A stretch of 64,000 nucleotides of DNA from Pseudomonadales bacterium (GCA_016763075.1 JAESUM010000003.1:1-64000), one strand, 5' to 3'; shown: positions 16,715-28,620, counted from the stretch's first letter. Notes: a model not told the origin generated them from the sequence alone. Program-made: numbers and translations.

Positions 16715-18013
16715 GTGACTGACAAATACAAACAAAAATACACCCAATTACTCAATGAACTCGACGATCAAGAGAAACAGCATGAAAAACGGCTGCAGCT
16801 TCTTCACACTCAGATCATTCGTATTTGTAGCTCCTTTAAGGGTCAGCAAGATGAGCTCGACCAGGCTATCTCTCTACTGCCAAAGTATATCGACCCTGAA
16901 AATTTGCCGACCGATAAACTACGGCTCATCAGCGAACTGCTCCTGAATACACCTACCGACAGCGGTAGTGCTACCGAAGAGGTTCGCGCAAATTTGGCTT
17001 ACTTGATCGAAAACCTCCCCGCAGAAGGCAACGCAAAATTTGACCGCGCTGCACTCATGGGGGCGTTAGAACAAGCCACAGAGCCTGATCAATTTATAGA
17101 TATGATCGACCAGCTAGAAGCGCAACTTGCTGCAACGCTTAAGGCCCAGGGTAAAGAAATTACCGATCTTTCAGCCTTTTTAGGCGAGATCGCAACGCGA
17201 CTCGATAACTTTAAAGTTCATCTCAGCGAAGATGACACCAACCGAGCTGAACAATCCGAAAGCCAAACCATGCTTACAAACCGCGTGACTCAGCACGTGT
17301 TTGAGATGCGCAAGACAGTTACCGACAGCAGCGACCTTACAAGCCTAAAGAGCGCGGTGCAGTTTCGCCTTGACGAAATAGACAACAGTGTCGAAACCTT
17401 TAAAAAAACCGAAACCAAACGTGCAGAGCGCGCAGAAAAGGCAAACGTCGCACTCCGGCAGCGCGCAGATAAACTAGAAACCGCCGCAAAACAGCTGCAG
17501 AAATCATTAACTGAAACCCGAAAACAAGCCATCGAAGACCCGCTTACCGGTGTACCCAACCGAAGAGCTTACGACGAGCGGCTAGCGCTTGAGTTTACGC
17601 GCTGGAAACGCACATCAGAACCTTTAACCTTAGCCATAATGGATATAGACAAATTCAAATTTATTAACGATGAATTTGGCCACCCAGTTGGCGATAAGGT
17701 ACTTAAATCTGTCGCTGGGTTCATCAAATCTAAAGTGCGAGAAGCTGATTTTTTTGGCCGTATTGGCGGCGAAGAGTTTGCTGTTATATTGATAGGCAGT
17801 ACGCTAGAACAAGCGCAACAAAGACTAGAAACCCTGCGCGAAGGAATTGATGCCTACCGGTTTGGCTACCAAGGAAAACCCGTCCCAGTCACCATGTCGA
17901 TTGGCTACTCTACTTTCAAAGATGGCGATGCGCCGGAAAATGTATACGAGCGCGCCGACAAAGCACTGTTGCTCTGCAAACAAACCGGCCGGAACAAATG
18001 TTTAGCGCAATAG
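16715..18013 (+). CDS. DgcP-like diguanylate cyclase
   Basis: The 432 residues make c-di-GMP from GTP. The N-terminal region is helical and hydrophilic, with a coiled coil (about 225-275). The GGDEF domain (about 280-430) has RIGGEEFAVIL at the active site and RxxD (READ) as the inhibitory site five residues before it. The opening residues (TDKYKQKYTQLLNELDDQEK) resemble Pseudomonas DgcP, a pole-localised cyclase, so I choose the GTG at 16715. The frame stays open to a TTG at 16562, but that extension has no family resemblance and no ribosome site. The start is uncertain. Confidence 0.85.
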   Translation: MTDKYKQKYTQLLNELDDQEKQHEKRLQLLHTQIIRICSSFKGQQDELDQAISLLPKYIDPENLPTDKLRLISELLLNTPTDSGSATEEVRANLAYLIENLPAEGNAKFDRAALMGALEQATEPDQFIDMIDQLEAQLAATLKAQGKEITDLSAFLGEIATRLDNFKVHLSEDDTNRAEQSESQTMLTNRVTQHVFEMRKTVTDSSDLTSLKSAVQFRLDEIDNSVETFKKTETKRAERAEKANVALRQRADKLETAAKQLQKSLTETRKQAIEDPLTGVPNRRAYDERLALEFTRWKRTSEPLTLAIMDIDKFKFINDEFGHPVGDKVLKSVAGFIKSKVREADFFGRIGGEEFAVILIGSTLEQAQQRLETLREGIDAYRFGYQGKPVPVTMSIGYSTFKDGDAPENVYERADKALLLCKQTGRNKCLAQ

Positions 18014-18042
18014 TGAATTATTTTCTTCTTTAACTACGCCTG

Positions 18043-19167
18043 CTAACCGCAACGCCGCACTAGTACACTACCAATAGAATACCCCGCGCCAAAAGAACAG
18101 ATCACCCCGGTGTCACCTTCATTTAAATCTTCACGATGAAGATGGAAGGCAATAATAGACCCCGCGGAGCTGGTGTTTGCGTATTCATCCAATACTATGG
18201 GTGCTTCATTTGGCTCAGGTTCGCGGCCTAATACCTTCTTGCTTATTAGCTGGTTCATATTGATATTGGCCTGGTGCAACCACAACCGCTTAATCTGATC
18301 CACTGGTACATCGTTACGTTGTAGTTGATCACTAATTTGCGTCACAACCGCTGGGCAAACTTCTTTAAAAACCTTACGTCCATTTTGTTTAAATAGCTTG
18401 TCGGCGTTTCGTGAATTCACCTCGTCTGCGCGATTCAAAAATCCAAAGTTATTTCGAATGTTATTTGAAAATTGAGTGAATAATTTGGTTTCAATTATTT
18501 CAAATAAACCACTTACATTAGCGCTACTTTCTTCTTCAATTAAAATGGCAGTAGCGACATCGCCAAAAATAAAATGGCTATCACGGTCGGTAAAATTTAG
18601 ATGGCCAGTGGTGATTTCAGGGCTTATCACCAATACTGCTTTGGCATTTTGGTTACGGATAGTATCTACAGCCATTTGAATACCAAAGGTCGCAGATGAG
18701 CACGCAACATTTATATCAAATGCAAAACCATCAATGCCCAAGGCATCCTGAACTTCTATAGAAATAGCTGGGTAAGCACGCTGTAAATTGGAGCAACCAA
18801 CAATAACCGCATCAACATCAGCAGCCCTTTTGTTTGCATTTTCTAATGCCATCTTTGCAGCCTGAACTGCCATTTCAGCTTGAATCGAAATTTCAGCGTT
18901 TGGTCGCTCTGGTATTTGAGGACACATTAAGTTGGAATCTAATATTCCAGCACGATCCATCACATAACGGCTATTAATACCCGAAGCCTTTGCAATGAAT
19001 TCAGCACTTGAAGCTGTAAGCGCTTCAACTTCTCCAGAGGAAATTTCTACTTCGTGGCTACGGTTAAACTCTTCTACATATTTATTAAATGTAGCCACCA
19101 ATTCAGAATTTGAAATTTTTTGTTCCGGTGTGTATAAACCGGTACCGCTAATGACAATTTTAGACAT
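18043..19167 (-). CDS. Beta-ketoacyl-ACP synthase III-like thiolase-fold enzyme
   Basis: This is a 374-residue KAS III family protein. The catalytic triad is visible: Cys in INVACSSATFGIQ, His in WLHQANINMNQLI and Asn in YANTSSAGS. It is longer than housekeeping FabH (about 320) and resembles the Pseudomonas PA3286-type FabH that takes medium-chain acyl-CoA from beta-oxidation into fatty acid synthesis; that assignment is by resemblance only. GAGG precedes the ATG. It follows a small membrane protein gene (29-bp gap) and may share its transcript. Confidence 0.88.
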   Translation of the reverse strand: MSKIVISGTGLYTPEQKISNSELVATFNKYVEEFNRSHEVEISSGEVEALTASSAEFIAKASGINSRYVMDRAGILDSNLMCPQIPERPNAEISIQAEMAVQAAKMALENANKRAADVDAVIVGCSNLQRAYPAISIEVQDALGIDGFAFDINVACSSATFGIQMAVDTIRNQNAKAVLVISPEITTGHLNFTDRDSHFIFGDVATAILIEEESSANVSGLFEIIETKLFTQFSNNIRNNFGFLNRADEVNSRNADKLFKQNGRKVFKEVCPAVVTQISDQLQRNDVPVDQIKRLWLHQANINMNQLISKKVLGREPEPNEAPIVLDEYANTSSAGSIIAFHLHREDLNEGDTGVICSFGAGYSIGSVLVRRCG

Positions 19168-19195
19168 GATAGCGTAACCTCTTCTTACAATATTA

Positions 19196-19630
19196 TTAAC
19201 CTAAACCAAAGCCTTTTGCCATGGCGGTTGCCACGAATGGAATACAGAGCAATAAAAATAGTTCGGCTCTAATAATCCCTATTAGGTATCCCGGAACCTC
19301 AATCATTGGGCCTTCTTGGTTTTTGTTTTTTATAAAAAATACAGTGGGTATTATTGATAATATTGCGACTATTCCAAATAGCGTTAACTTGATATGAAAT
19401 ACCCAGTTGGCACTGTAGTACTCTGATGTATTTCCAACAGAAAACCATAATAGAAAACCTACCACGAGCATTAGCATTGCGCTAACCCCGTACACTCTAT
19501 CAATGATAGATACTTTCCTAAATTGCGCTTTGGTCATTTCTTTGCTCACCAACATATGCTGTGCAAACAATGTTGAAAACATCGCCATAATAAATACAAA
19601 ATGAAATGCTCTGACTATAACTTCTGACAT
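19196..19630 (-). CDS. DUF2214-family small membrane protein
   Basis: The 144 residues have four predicted membrane helices (near 5-25, 48-66, 77-97 and 118-138). The pattern, with RVYGVSAMLMLVVGFLLWF and HIKLTLFGIVAILSIIPT, matches DUF2214, whose function is unknown. A strong AAAGGAG site precedes the ATG. It lies between parE and the KAS III-like gene on the same strand. Confidence 0.8.
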   Translation of the reverse strand: MSEVIVRAFHFVFIMAMFSTLFAQHMLVSKEMTKAQFRKVSIIDRVYGVSAMLMLVVGFLLWFSVGNTSEYYSANWVFHIKLTLFGIVAILSIIPTVFFIKNKNQEGPMIEVPGYLIGIIRAELFLLLCIPFVATAMAKGFGLG

Positions 19631-19693
19631 AACTAGAACTCCTTTAGATATATAAATTTATTAGTATTTTTTTTCAATCTAATATGGCGAGTA

Positions 19694-21604
19694 TTATATC
19701 TCGACCATATTTCCTTTTTCTTCCAGCCAGCTCTTTCGGTCTGGCGCTCGTTTTTTTGCAAGCAGCATATCTAACATTTTATCGGTATCATCATCTGGCT
19801 CAATAGTAAGCTGAACCAGCCTACGAGTATCTTCAGCCATTGTTGTTTCACGCAACTGCAAAGGGTTCATTTCGCCTAAGCCTTTAAAGCGCTGCACATT
19901 CACGGTGCCTTTAATTTTTTCTGCTTTTATACGCTCAAGCACACCTTGTTTTTCGTCGTCATCTAACGCGTAAAAAATACGTTTCCCAATATCAATTCTG
20001 TACAGCGGTGGCATAGCAATATAGACATGCCCTGCCTGCACTAATGCAGGAAAGTGCTTCACAAAAAGCGCGCATAATAATGTAGCAATGTGTAAGCCAT
20101 CTGAATCTGCATCCGCAAGAATACAAACTTTTCCATAACGTAAGCCTTCTAGGTTTTCCATACCGGGGTCTATGCCCAAGGCTGTGGCAATATCATGTAC
20201 TTCTTGTGAGGCTAATATTTGTGTTGACGAAATTTCCCAGGTATTTAGGATTTTACCTTTAAGGGGCATGATCGCTTGAAAGCGACGATCTCGCGCTTGT
20301 TTTGCAGAGCCGCCAGCCGAGTCCCCTTCAACCAAAAATAGCTCGCCACTCATGGCATCTGGCGTGGAGCAATCGGCTAACTTACCGGGCAATGCGGGCC
20401 CCGCGGTTATTTTTTTGCGCTGAATTATTTTACTTGCTTGCAACCGTTTTTGCGCATTTTGAATAGCTAGCTCAGCAATTTGTTGGCCTTCTTCTGTATG
20501 CTGATTCAACCACAAACTGAAAGAATCTTTGGCTACACCCGAAACAAATGCCGCGCATTCGCGAGACGATAAACGTTCTTTTGTTTGCCCCGAAAACTGC
20601 GGTTCGCGTAATTTTGCAGACAATACATAACTGCACCGTTCCCATAAATCATCGGCGGTTAATTTTATGCCCCGCGGTAGTAAACTGTGAAATTCGCAAA
20701 ACTCGCGCATGGCTTCAATTAGGCCGCTACGCAAACCGTTTACATGGGTTCCACCTTGCTGCGTTGGGATCAAATTTACGTAACTTTCAGTGGTTAGATC
20801 TGCCGAGTTATCGAGCCACTGCACGGCCCAGTCGACGGCTTCGGTTTCGCCTTTAAAGGATGCTCTAAAGGGCGCAGAAGGAATAGGCTCGTAAGATTCG
20901 GTTTGGCTACTTAGGTAGTCGGTAAGGCCGTCCTCGTAATACCATTCTTGATGGCTTTGGTCGTCATCCCCATCTTTTTTTGCGGTTCTTTGATCACGAA
21001 ATATTACTTTTAACCCTGGGCACAAAACAGCCTTGGCTCGTAACATATGCACTAACCGGGTGAGCGACACGCGGGGCGAATCAAAATACCCGGGGTCTGG
21101 AATAAAGCGTATTTTGGTGCCGGTATTACGTTTACCGACGGTATCGATGACTTCGAGTTCAGAGGCTTTGTTGCCGTTTTCATACTTCATGTGGTGAAGT
21201 TCGCTGTCGCGCTTAATCCACACTTCAAGGCTTAGTGACAGCGCATTGACTACCGAGACCCCAACACCGTGCAAGCCACCGGAATATTGGTAATCATCCC
21301 CAGAAAACTTACCGCCTGCGTGCAGCCGAGTCATAATGAGTTCTACACCAGATACGCCCTCTTCGGGGTGAATATCCACCGGCATACCACGGCCATTATC
21401 GGTGATTTCGATTGAGCCATCTTTACCCAGTACAAGCTCAATTTGATCTGCGTGACCAGCCAAAGCTTCGTCTACGCTGTTGTCGATGACTTCGTGAACC
21501 AGGTGATTCGGGCGGGAGGTATCGGTATACATTCCAGGTCGTTTTCGGACCGGGTCTAGGCCGGATAAAACCTCTATCGATTTAGCCGTATATTCTGCGC
21601 TCAT
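19694..21604 (-). CDS. parE: DNA topoisomerase IV subunit B
   Basis: This is the ATPase subunit that pairs with ParC. The 636-residue protein has the GHKL ATPase motifs (VIDNSVDEALAGHA, ITDNGRGMPVD, GLHGVGVSVVNALS) and the TOPRIM domain with LVEGDSAGGSAKQARDR and ILADADSDGLHI. Length and order are normal. It is the last gene of a leftward run that begins with thiC or nudF. The esterase gene yqiA, which I would expect between cpdA and parE from other gammaproteobacteria, is absent; the gap is only 54 bp. Confidence 0.97.
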   Translation of the reverse strand: MSAEYTAKSIEVLSGLDPVRKRPGMYTDTSRPNHLVHEVIDNSVDEALAGHADQIELVLGKDGSIEITDNGRGMPVDIHPEEGVSGVELIMTRLHAGGKFSGDDYQYSGGLHGVGVSVVNALSLSLEVWIKRDSELHHMKYENGNKASELEVIDTVGKRNTGTKIRFIPDPGYFDSPRVSLTRLVHMLRAKAVLCPGLKVIFRDQRTAKKDGDDDQSHQEWYYEDGLTDYLSSQTESYEPIPSAPFRASFKGETEAVDWAVQWLDNSADLTTESYVNLIPTQQGGTHVNGLRSGLIEAMREFCEFHSLLPRGIKLTADDLWERCSYVLSAKLREPQFSGQTKERLSSRECAAFVSGVAKDSFSLWLNQHTEEGQQIAELAIQNAQKRLQASKIIQRKKITAGPALPGKLADCSTPDAMSGELFLVEGDSAGGSAKQARDRRFQAIMPLKGKILNTWEISSTQILASQEVHDIATALGIDPGMENLEGLRYGKVCILADADSDGLHIATLLCALFVKHFPALVQAGHVYIAMPPLYRIDIGKRIFYALDDDEKQGVLERIKAEKIKGTVNVQRFKGLGEMNPLQLRETTMAEDTRRLVQLTIEPDDDTDKMLDMLLAKKRAPDRKSWLEEKGNMVEI

Positions 21605-21658
21605 GAACTGTTAACTATTTGATTTTAATGAAATTAAAGGGGTACTTCAGAGGTGTAT

Positions 21659-22492
21659 CTAATACCCAAGACTGAGGTAGTCTATCTCAAACGGAGTGCT
21701 CTTGATACGCGATACGCCGGTATCAATTTGGCCGTTTGGGTACAGGTCTATCCAACGGTAACCAGGCAGTTGCTGCCCAACCATAAATTGCTGCTGCTGC
21801 GGCTCGAACTGGTGACAAGTAGAAGGCGTTGAAAGTAAACGTACTCGCTGACGAACGGTATCGAAGAGTTGATGAATATGCCCCCACAACACCAATTGGG
21901 TTCGGGGGTATTGGTCAATCAGCTTAAAAAATGCCGCGTCGTTGTCCAGGTGTTGCGAGTCCATCCAACCACAACCCACCAATACCGGCGGGTGATGCAA
22001 ACAGATCATGCTAGATTTGCCATTGGCATTTTGCAGCGCATCTTCAAGTAGCGCTAATTCGGCCTTGGGTAGCCTACCGCCGGGAGAGTTTTCTATTTTG
22101 GAGTTCAGCAAAATTATTTGCCAACCCGGGAAGTCCACCACTTTTTGCTGCTGCAACAACGCATTGGAGATATTTGCCATAACCGCAGGGTTATCATGGT
22201 TACCTGGTAGCCAGCTCACTGGTTGCCCAAACGCCTCAACCAATTCTAGGTAGTCAAAATAAGATTGCTCAGAGCCATCGCAGGAGATATCGCCGGTGGC
22301 GATGATGCGATCAAAATTTTGGCCTTGCTCCTGTTTAACGAGCTCAACCACGAGCTCAAGACTTTGGAATACATTAATACCTAAAAGCGTTTGGTCTCGA
22401 CTAGCGCCGAGATGTGAATCAGTAATCTGAATAATTCGATAAGGCTTTTCAGAGCCTTCAAGGGGGTTTACTTCGCGAACCACTGTGGACAT
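21659..22492 (-). CDS. cpdA: 3',5'-cyclic-AMP phosphodiesterase CpdA
   Basis: This calcineurin-like metallophosphoesterase of 277 residues hydrolyses cAMP. The metal-binding motifs are in order: QITDSHLG, ATGDISCDG, LPGNHDN, CLHHPP and LWGHIHQ. It sits between the DUF1249 gene (1-bp gap) and parE, the usual gammaproteobacterial position. Confidence 0.95.
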   Translation of the reverse strand: MSTVVREVNPLEGSEKPYRIIQITDSHLGASRDQTLLGINVFQSLELVVELVKQEQGQNFDRIIATGDISCDGSEQSYFDYLELVEAFGQPVSWLPGNHDNPAVMANISNALLQQQKVVDFPGWQIILLNSKIENSPGGRLPKAELALLEDALQNANGKSSMICLHHPPVLVGCGWMDSQHLDNDAAFFKLIDQYPRTQLVLWGHIHQLFDTVRQRVRLLSTPSTCHQFEPQQQQFMVGQQLPGYRWIDLYPNGQIDTGVSRIKSTPFEIDYLSLGY

Positions 22493-22493
22493 T

Positions 22494-22997
22494 CTAAAGC
22501 TCGGTAACCGCCAGTTTTATTGGCTCAAGTGCCACACCAAACTCTAAGCAGCGGTTTAGCCAATCACCCAAAAAATAATTCACCTGCTGCTTTTCATCCG
22601 GCAGCAGCATTTTTAGGTTGGGATAGTCGTAACTTGATTCGAAACGCCGAACATCCATAAAGTCGACGATTTCGGCCATTTGGGCATCATGATAAATACG
22701 TACGGTCATACGCACAGGCTGGCTCCAGCTAATGCTATGTGGTTGCTCGCAGGCTACGGTGCGTTTATCGGGGGTGTTTTGATTTATGCGCACCAAGGTA
22801 GTGTAGGGCCCACGTTCAATGACTTCGGTTTTCACCACGGTGTCACAGCCAATTGAACCAGGGATATGTACCAAAAAGTTGTAGTCGTTTTGATCACGCA
22901 TCGCAGGAATTAGCTTTAATAAGCGAAGATAGTTGCCCGATGCCGCAGCCTGCTGCTTACGCAGATCAACCTTATGTTTGGGTAAAACTCGCTCCAT
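22494..22997 (-). CDS. DUF1249 protein (YqiB-like)
   Basis: This 167-residue protein of unknown function matches the YqiB/DUF1249 family in length and in context between nudF and cpdA. It has no membrane segment or signal peptide. Landmarks include MERVLPKHKVDLRKQQAAAS at the start and DVRRFESSYDYPNLKMLLPD. It begins 7 bp after nudF and ends 1 bp before cpdA, so it is co-transcribed. Confidence 0.9.
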   Translation of the reverse strand: MERVLPKHKVDLRKQQAAASGNYLRLLKLIPAMRDQNDYNFLVHIPGSIGCDTVVKTEVIERGPYTTLVRINQNTPDKRTVACEQPHSISWSQPVRMTVRIYHDAQMAEIVDFMDVRRFESSYDYPNLKMLLPDEKQQVNYFLGDWLNRCLEFGVALEPIKLAVTEL

Positions 22998-23004
22998 AAT
23001 TAAA

Positions 23005-23640
23005 CTACGACCATTGTTGCCTAACGGAACTACGATTCAGCTTTAGCCACTGCAGTGCTATCAGCGTGGCGGCGTTACGAATTTGACCCTGTGCTAGCAT
23101 CTCAAAGGCGTCAGAAACATCAACCCGCTGCACCCTAATATCTTCATTTTCATTGGCTAAGCCGTGCACCCCGCCCACCTCAGCTGCATCGATGCGGCCG
23201 CAGTAAATTTGAATTTCTTCGTTACAAGCGCCGGCACTCGAAAAATACCGCGCAATCGGCAACAGCTCTGTTACTTGCAAGCTTGCTTCCTCCTGCGCTT
23301 CACGCAAAGCGGTTTGTTCAAAGCTTTCGCCCTGATCCACCGTTCCGGCAACCAGCTCAATCATCCAGGGGCTTTCCCGGTCATCAAGCGCGCCAATCCG
23401 AAACTCTTCGGATAACACTAGCTGATCTAACACCGGATCGTAGGGTAATAGCACCGCAGCTTGTTTTTTGACGACCAGTTCACGAGATAATGTTCTACTC
23501 CAACCCCCACCAAACAAGCGATGCCGCAGTTTTATTTGATCCACTTGCACGAAACCATCATAGGCGGTTTCGCGCGACTCAATCTCGATATCGTTGCGGT
23601 CAAAAAACCGTTTGCTTGGCGTGGCGTTAGAGTCAGTCAT
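23005..23640 (-). CDS. nudF: ADP-ribose pyrophosphatase (Nudix)
   Basis: This enzyme hydrolyses ADP-ribose to AMP and ribose 5-phosphate. The Nudix box is intact (GTVDQGESFEQTALREAQEE, about residues 97-116) within a 211-residue protein of usual length. It lies 3 bp downstream of thiC, as in Pseudomonas, and is the head of the nudF-DUF1249-cpdA-parE run. Confidence 0.93.
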   Translation of the reverse strand: MTDSNATPSKRFFDRNDIEIESRETAYDGFVQVDQIKLRHRLFGGGWSRTLSRELVVKKQAAVLLPYDPVLDQLVLSEEFRIGALDDRESPWMIELVAGTVDQGESFEQTALREAQEEASLQVTELLPIARYFSSAGACNEEIQIYCGRIDAAEVGGVHGLANENEDIRVQRVDVSDAFEMLAQGQIRNAATLIALQWLKLNRSSVRQQWS

Positions 23641-23643
23641 CGA

Positions 23644-25548
<1,905 letters not shown>

Positions 25549-25758
25549 TTAGGAGTTTGCTGGCGAGACTGCACAGTGACGATAACAGTGACTATAAACG
25601 AGGCCGCCAGTTTAACCCAGAACCACCTTTGGCTTCACCGCATATACGCGTGAATATTCAGACCATTCCAAACAACTCTCCGAAGTCAAACAAATTTGAT
25701 ATACTGGCGCGCTACTTTTGACTTTTAGAAATGCTCTTTTTTTAGGAATCTAAACAAA

Positions 25759-27129
25759 ATGGACTCGAAAAACATTAAAGCGTTATTGGCTTGCGGGCTG
25801 TTATCGTTGGCCGGGATTAGCCAAGCACAAACACTTGGTGAAATTTATAATTCGGCGGTCGACAACGACCCTCAGATCCGCGCTGCAGGTGCTGCTCTTA
25901 AAAGTCAAAAATCACTTACTCAGCAAGCCCAGGGAGCCCTACTCCCTAAGTTAGATTTTACGTACAGCAAATCCCACACTAATTTTGAAAACAAAGCCTC
26001 GGCCGGCAGCCCCGTTACTATTATCGCGTCGAGTTACGGACTGAGCTTATCCCAACCCCTTTTTAACGCCTCTACTTGGTTTAACTACAAACAAGTAAAA
26101 GCCATTGACCATAAAGCAGAGTTAGATTTTTCTGCTTCTCAGCAAGACCTGATTATTCGAGTCGCCGTCAACTATTTTAATATCTTACGCGCGAACGATG
26201 CACTCATTGCCGCAAAAACTGAAGAAGCCGCTATTAAGCGCCAATTAGAGCAAACTCAACAACGCTTTGACGTGGGTTTAATTGCCATCACCGATGTACA
26301 CGAAGCGCAAGCCGCCTTCGATCTCGTACAGGTAGGCAGAATCGTAGCTAAAAACCAGCTCGATATTGCTTATGAAGCACTGCAAGCCATTACCGGCCAG
26401 CAGTACACCAGCATCTCTACGCTAAAAGAAGACTACCCCATCACCAACCCCATGCCAGCCGACCCACAAGCATGGGCTGACGACGCACTCGCAGGAAATT
26501 TCGCCCTAAAAAGCATTGAGACGCTGGTTGTATCCGCACGGCAAGGGGTAAAAGCCAAACGCGCTAAACATCTACCAACCGTGTCTTTATTTGGTCAATA
26601 TCAAGTGGATGACAATGACGATGCTTCTACGATTGTATTCAACAACCAGGCTGTTCCACTGAGCCCCACAGACCAAGTCAGCAAAACCATTGGTATTAAA
26701 ATTAAATTGCCGCTCTATTCTGGCGGCATGACCATGGCAGCGTCACGGCAAGCTTCTTACGATCTGATTCAAACACAAGAAAACTTGACCATGGCGCAAC
26801 GTAGCCTGGTGCAACAAACTCGCAGCTTATACAGCGCCGTTGTCGCCGATGTACAGCGTATAAAAGCACGGCAACAAGCAATTGTTTCGACACAGAGCGC
26901 GCTAGAAGCCACCGAGGTGGGCTATGACGTGGGCACACGAAATATTGTTGATGTGTTGCAGGCTCAACGTGGTTTGTATCGTTCGAAACGCGACTACGCA
27001 GCGGCGCGGTATGATTACGTTATCCACAAGTTGCAACTCAAACAAGCCACTGGGCAGCTAAGCCCGGCAGACATGAGCGCAATCAATGGCTGGATTGACT
27101 CTTCATCCAACACTCAACGTCGCAACTAA
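25759..27129 (+). CDS. tolC: TolC outer-membrane channel protein
   Basis: The 456-residue trimeric efflux and secretion channel begins with a signal peptide (about residues 1-23, cleavage near SQAQ), followed by the repeated OEP domains. Typical landmarks are ETLGEIYN-like QTLGEIYNSAVDNDPQIRAA, the tandem helical repeats, and VGTRNIVDVLQAQRGLYRSK near the end. The AGGA ribosome site and ATG at 25759 are clear, and TATACT at 25700 may be part of its promoter. It diverges from thiC, as in Pseudomonas. Confidence 0.95.
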   Translation: MDSKNIKALLACGLLSLAGISQAQTLGEIYNSAVDNDPQIRAAGAALKSQKSLTQQAQGALLPKLDFTYSKSHTNFENKASAGSPVTIIASSYGLSLSQPLFNASTWFNYKQVKAIDHKAELDFSASQQDLIIRVAVNYFNILRANDALIAAKTEEAAIKRQLEQTQQRFDVGLIAITDVHEAQAAFDLVQVGRIVAKNQLDIAYEALQAITGQQYTSISTLKEDYPITNPMPADPQAWADDALAGNFALKSIETLVVSARQGVKAKRAKHLPTVSLFGQYQVDDNDDASTIVFNNQAVPLSPTDQVSKTIGIKIKLPLYSGGMTMAASRQASYDLIQTQENLTMAQRSLVQQTRSLYSAVVADVQRIKARQQAIVSTQSALEATEVGYDVGTRNIVDVLQAQRGLYRSKRDYAAARYDYVIHKLQLKQATGQLSPADMSAINGWIDSSSNTQRRN

Positions 27130-27214
27130 ATCTGCTGCTGCTAAGCCCGTTGTAAGTTAAAAGATAATCTAGAAAGTAGTGTAGAAGTTAAGTACGCTTG
27201 TAAGTACTTCTAAG

Positions 27215-27240
27215 CCCGTAAGTTAGCGATAACTTACGGG
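27215..27240. terminator. Perfect 11-bp hairpin between convergent tolC and waaA
   Basis: CCCGTAAGTTA-GCGA-TAACTTACGGG forms a perfect stem. The downstream side is GTTTCG, with only a short T-run, so it may end both convergent transcripts weakly or be a palindromic repeat. Confidence 0.6.
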
Positions 27241-27257
27241 GTTTCGCTGCTTAAGCA

Positions 27258-27315
27258 GTACTATCCTAGGCGTACCATCTTAGACTGTGCCATCTTAGGC
27301 ATTACCGTCCTGATC
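27258..27315. repeat. Degenerate 14-15-bp tandem repeat, about four units
   Basis: The units start at 27258 (GTACTATCCTAGGC), 27272 (GTACCATCTTAGACT), 27287 (GTGCCATCTTAGGC) and 27301 (ATTACCGTCCTGATC, the weakest). They lie between tolC and waaA and encode no protein that I can see. Confidence 0.5.
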
Positions 27316-27324
27316 GTTTAAATT

Positions 27325-28605
27325 TCAATACTCAATAAAATGAGTCAGCCGACTATATAGCCGCTCCATCGAACCGCGGTTCTGCTGCACCACCTCAAAA
27401 GCCGCTTTGCCCATTGCATCACCAAGCTTCGGGTCATTGAGCAACTCACCTACTTTTTGCGCTAATTCAGCAGCATCGTTTACCTTAATGAGCGCATTCG
27501 CGGCACTCATTAGCTGGTCAACTTCAGCAAAATTAAACAAGTGCTGGCCGCTCAATGTGGGCAACTGCCAAACCGCTGGCTCCAATAAATTATGCCCGCC
27601 GGTTTCAACAAGGCTGCCGCCAACAAAAGCGATATCTGCCACGCCGTAAAATGCCATCAGCTCGCCCATGGTGTCGCCAATCATTACTTGGGTATCGTCG
27701 GTGCAGGGCACATGATTGCTGCGCCTTTTGGTGTTCAGGCCATATTCAAGGCAAAGCTGTTCGACTTGGCCAAAGCGCTCTGGGTGGCGTGGTACTAGCA
27801 GTAATAACAGGCTTGGGTGCGCCAATAGCATTTGTTGAAATGCCGCCAGTATTTGCTGTTCTTCGCCTTCGTGGGTGCTGGCGGCAATCAATACCTTGCG
27901 ATGGCTGGCTTCGCTTAAACCCCATGCTGCTCGAATGCTATTGGATTGCTCTTTGATTTCAGTGGTCAGCGAAATATCAAATTTAATATTGCCCCCCACC
28001 GTCACTTTGGCGGCATCCATTCCCAGTGCAATGAGCCGCTGTTGGTCTTTGTCAGACTGAGCAACCACTAACGACAATTGCTTCATCATTGGCCGGACTA
28101 ATGCATCCAGTCGCCCATAGCCTTTTGCAGAGCGCGCCGAAAGCCGGGCGTTAGCAATCAATACGGGAATCTCACGGCGTTGGCATTGGTCTACTAAATT
28201 GGGCCACAGCTCGGTTTCCATTACCAACAATAATTGCGGTTTAATGGAGCTGAGCAAACGCCTTACTGCAGTCGGTACATCGTATGGAATGTAGGTATGA
28301 AACACCGTATCTGAAAAGTTTTTGCGCACTTGTTCTGACCCGGTTGGGGTCATGGTGGTGATGGCAATGGGCAAGTCTGGATAATCACGCTGAAGACGCT
28401 TCACCAACGGCACTGCCGCTAGGGTTTCGCCTACGGAGACGGCGTGAATCCAAATGCCACCAGGCTTCGGAGCATTTGTAACATAACCCAAACGCTGGGC
28501 CAGCCGGCGACGATAGGCCGGTGCATGACGGGAGCGCAGCAGTAACCGCGTAAAAATAAGCGGCAAGCAAAGGTAGAAAAACAGACTGTATAAACGGCGG
28601 GCCAT
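27325..28605 (-). CDS. waaA: 3-deoxy-D-manno-octulosonic acid transferase
   Basis: WaaA adds Kdo to lipid A precursor in LPS synthesis at the inner membrane. The 426 residues carry an N-terminal membrane anchor, the acceptor motif GGIWIHAVSVGETLAAVPLV and the glycosyltransferase C-half (AASTHEGEEQQIL, LVPRHPERF, GGSLVETGGHNLLEPA). The length is normal for the family. It lies 15 bp downstream of the ubiI-like gene. Confidence 0.95.
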   Translation of the reverse strand: MARRLYSLFFYLCLPLIFTRLLLRSRHAPAYRRRLAQRLGYVTNAPKPGGIWIHAVSVGETLAAVPLVKRLQRDYPDLPIAITTMTPTGSEQVRKNFSDTVFHTYIPYDVPTAVRRLLSSIKPQLLLVMETELWPNLVDQCQRREIPVLIANARLSARSAKGYGRLDALVRPMMKQLSLVVAQSDKDQQRLIALGMDAAKVTVGGNIKFDISLTTEIKEQSNSIRAAWGLSEASHRKVLIAASTHEGEEQQILAAFQQMLLAHPSLLLLLVPRHPERFGQVEQLCLEYGLNTKRRSNHVPCTDDTQVMIGDTMGELMAFYGVADIAFVGGSLVETGGHNLLEPAVWQLPTLSGQHLFNFAEVDQLMSAANALIKVNDAAELAQKVGELLNDPKLGDAMGKAAFEVVQQNRGSMERLYSRLTHFIEY

Positions 28606-28620
28606 GGGTTTGTTGTCTAT

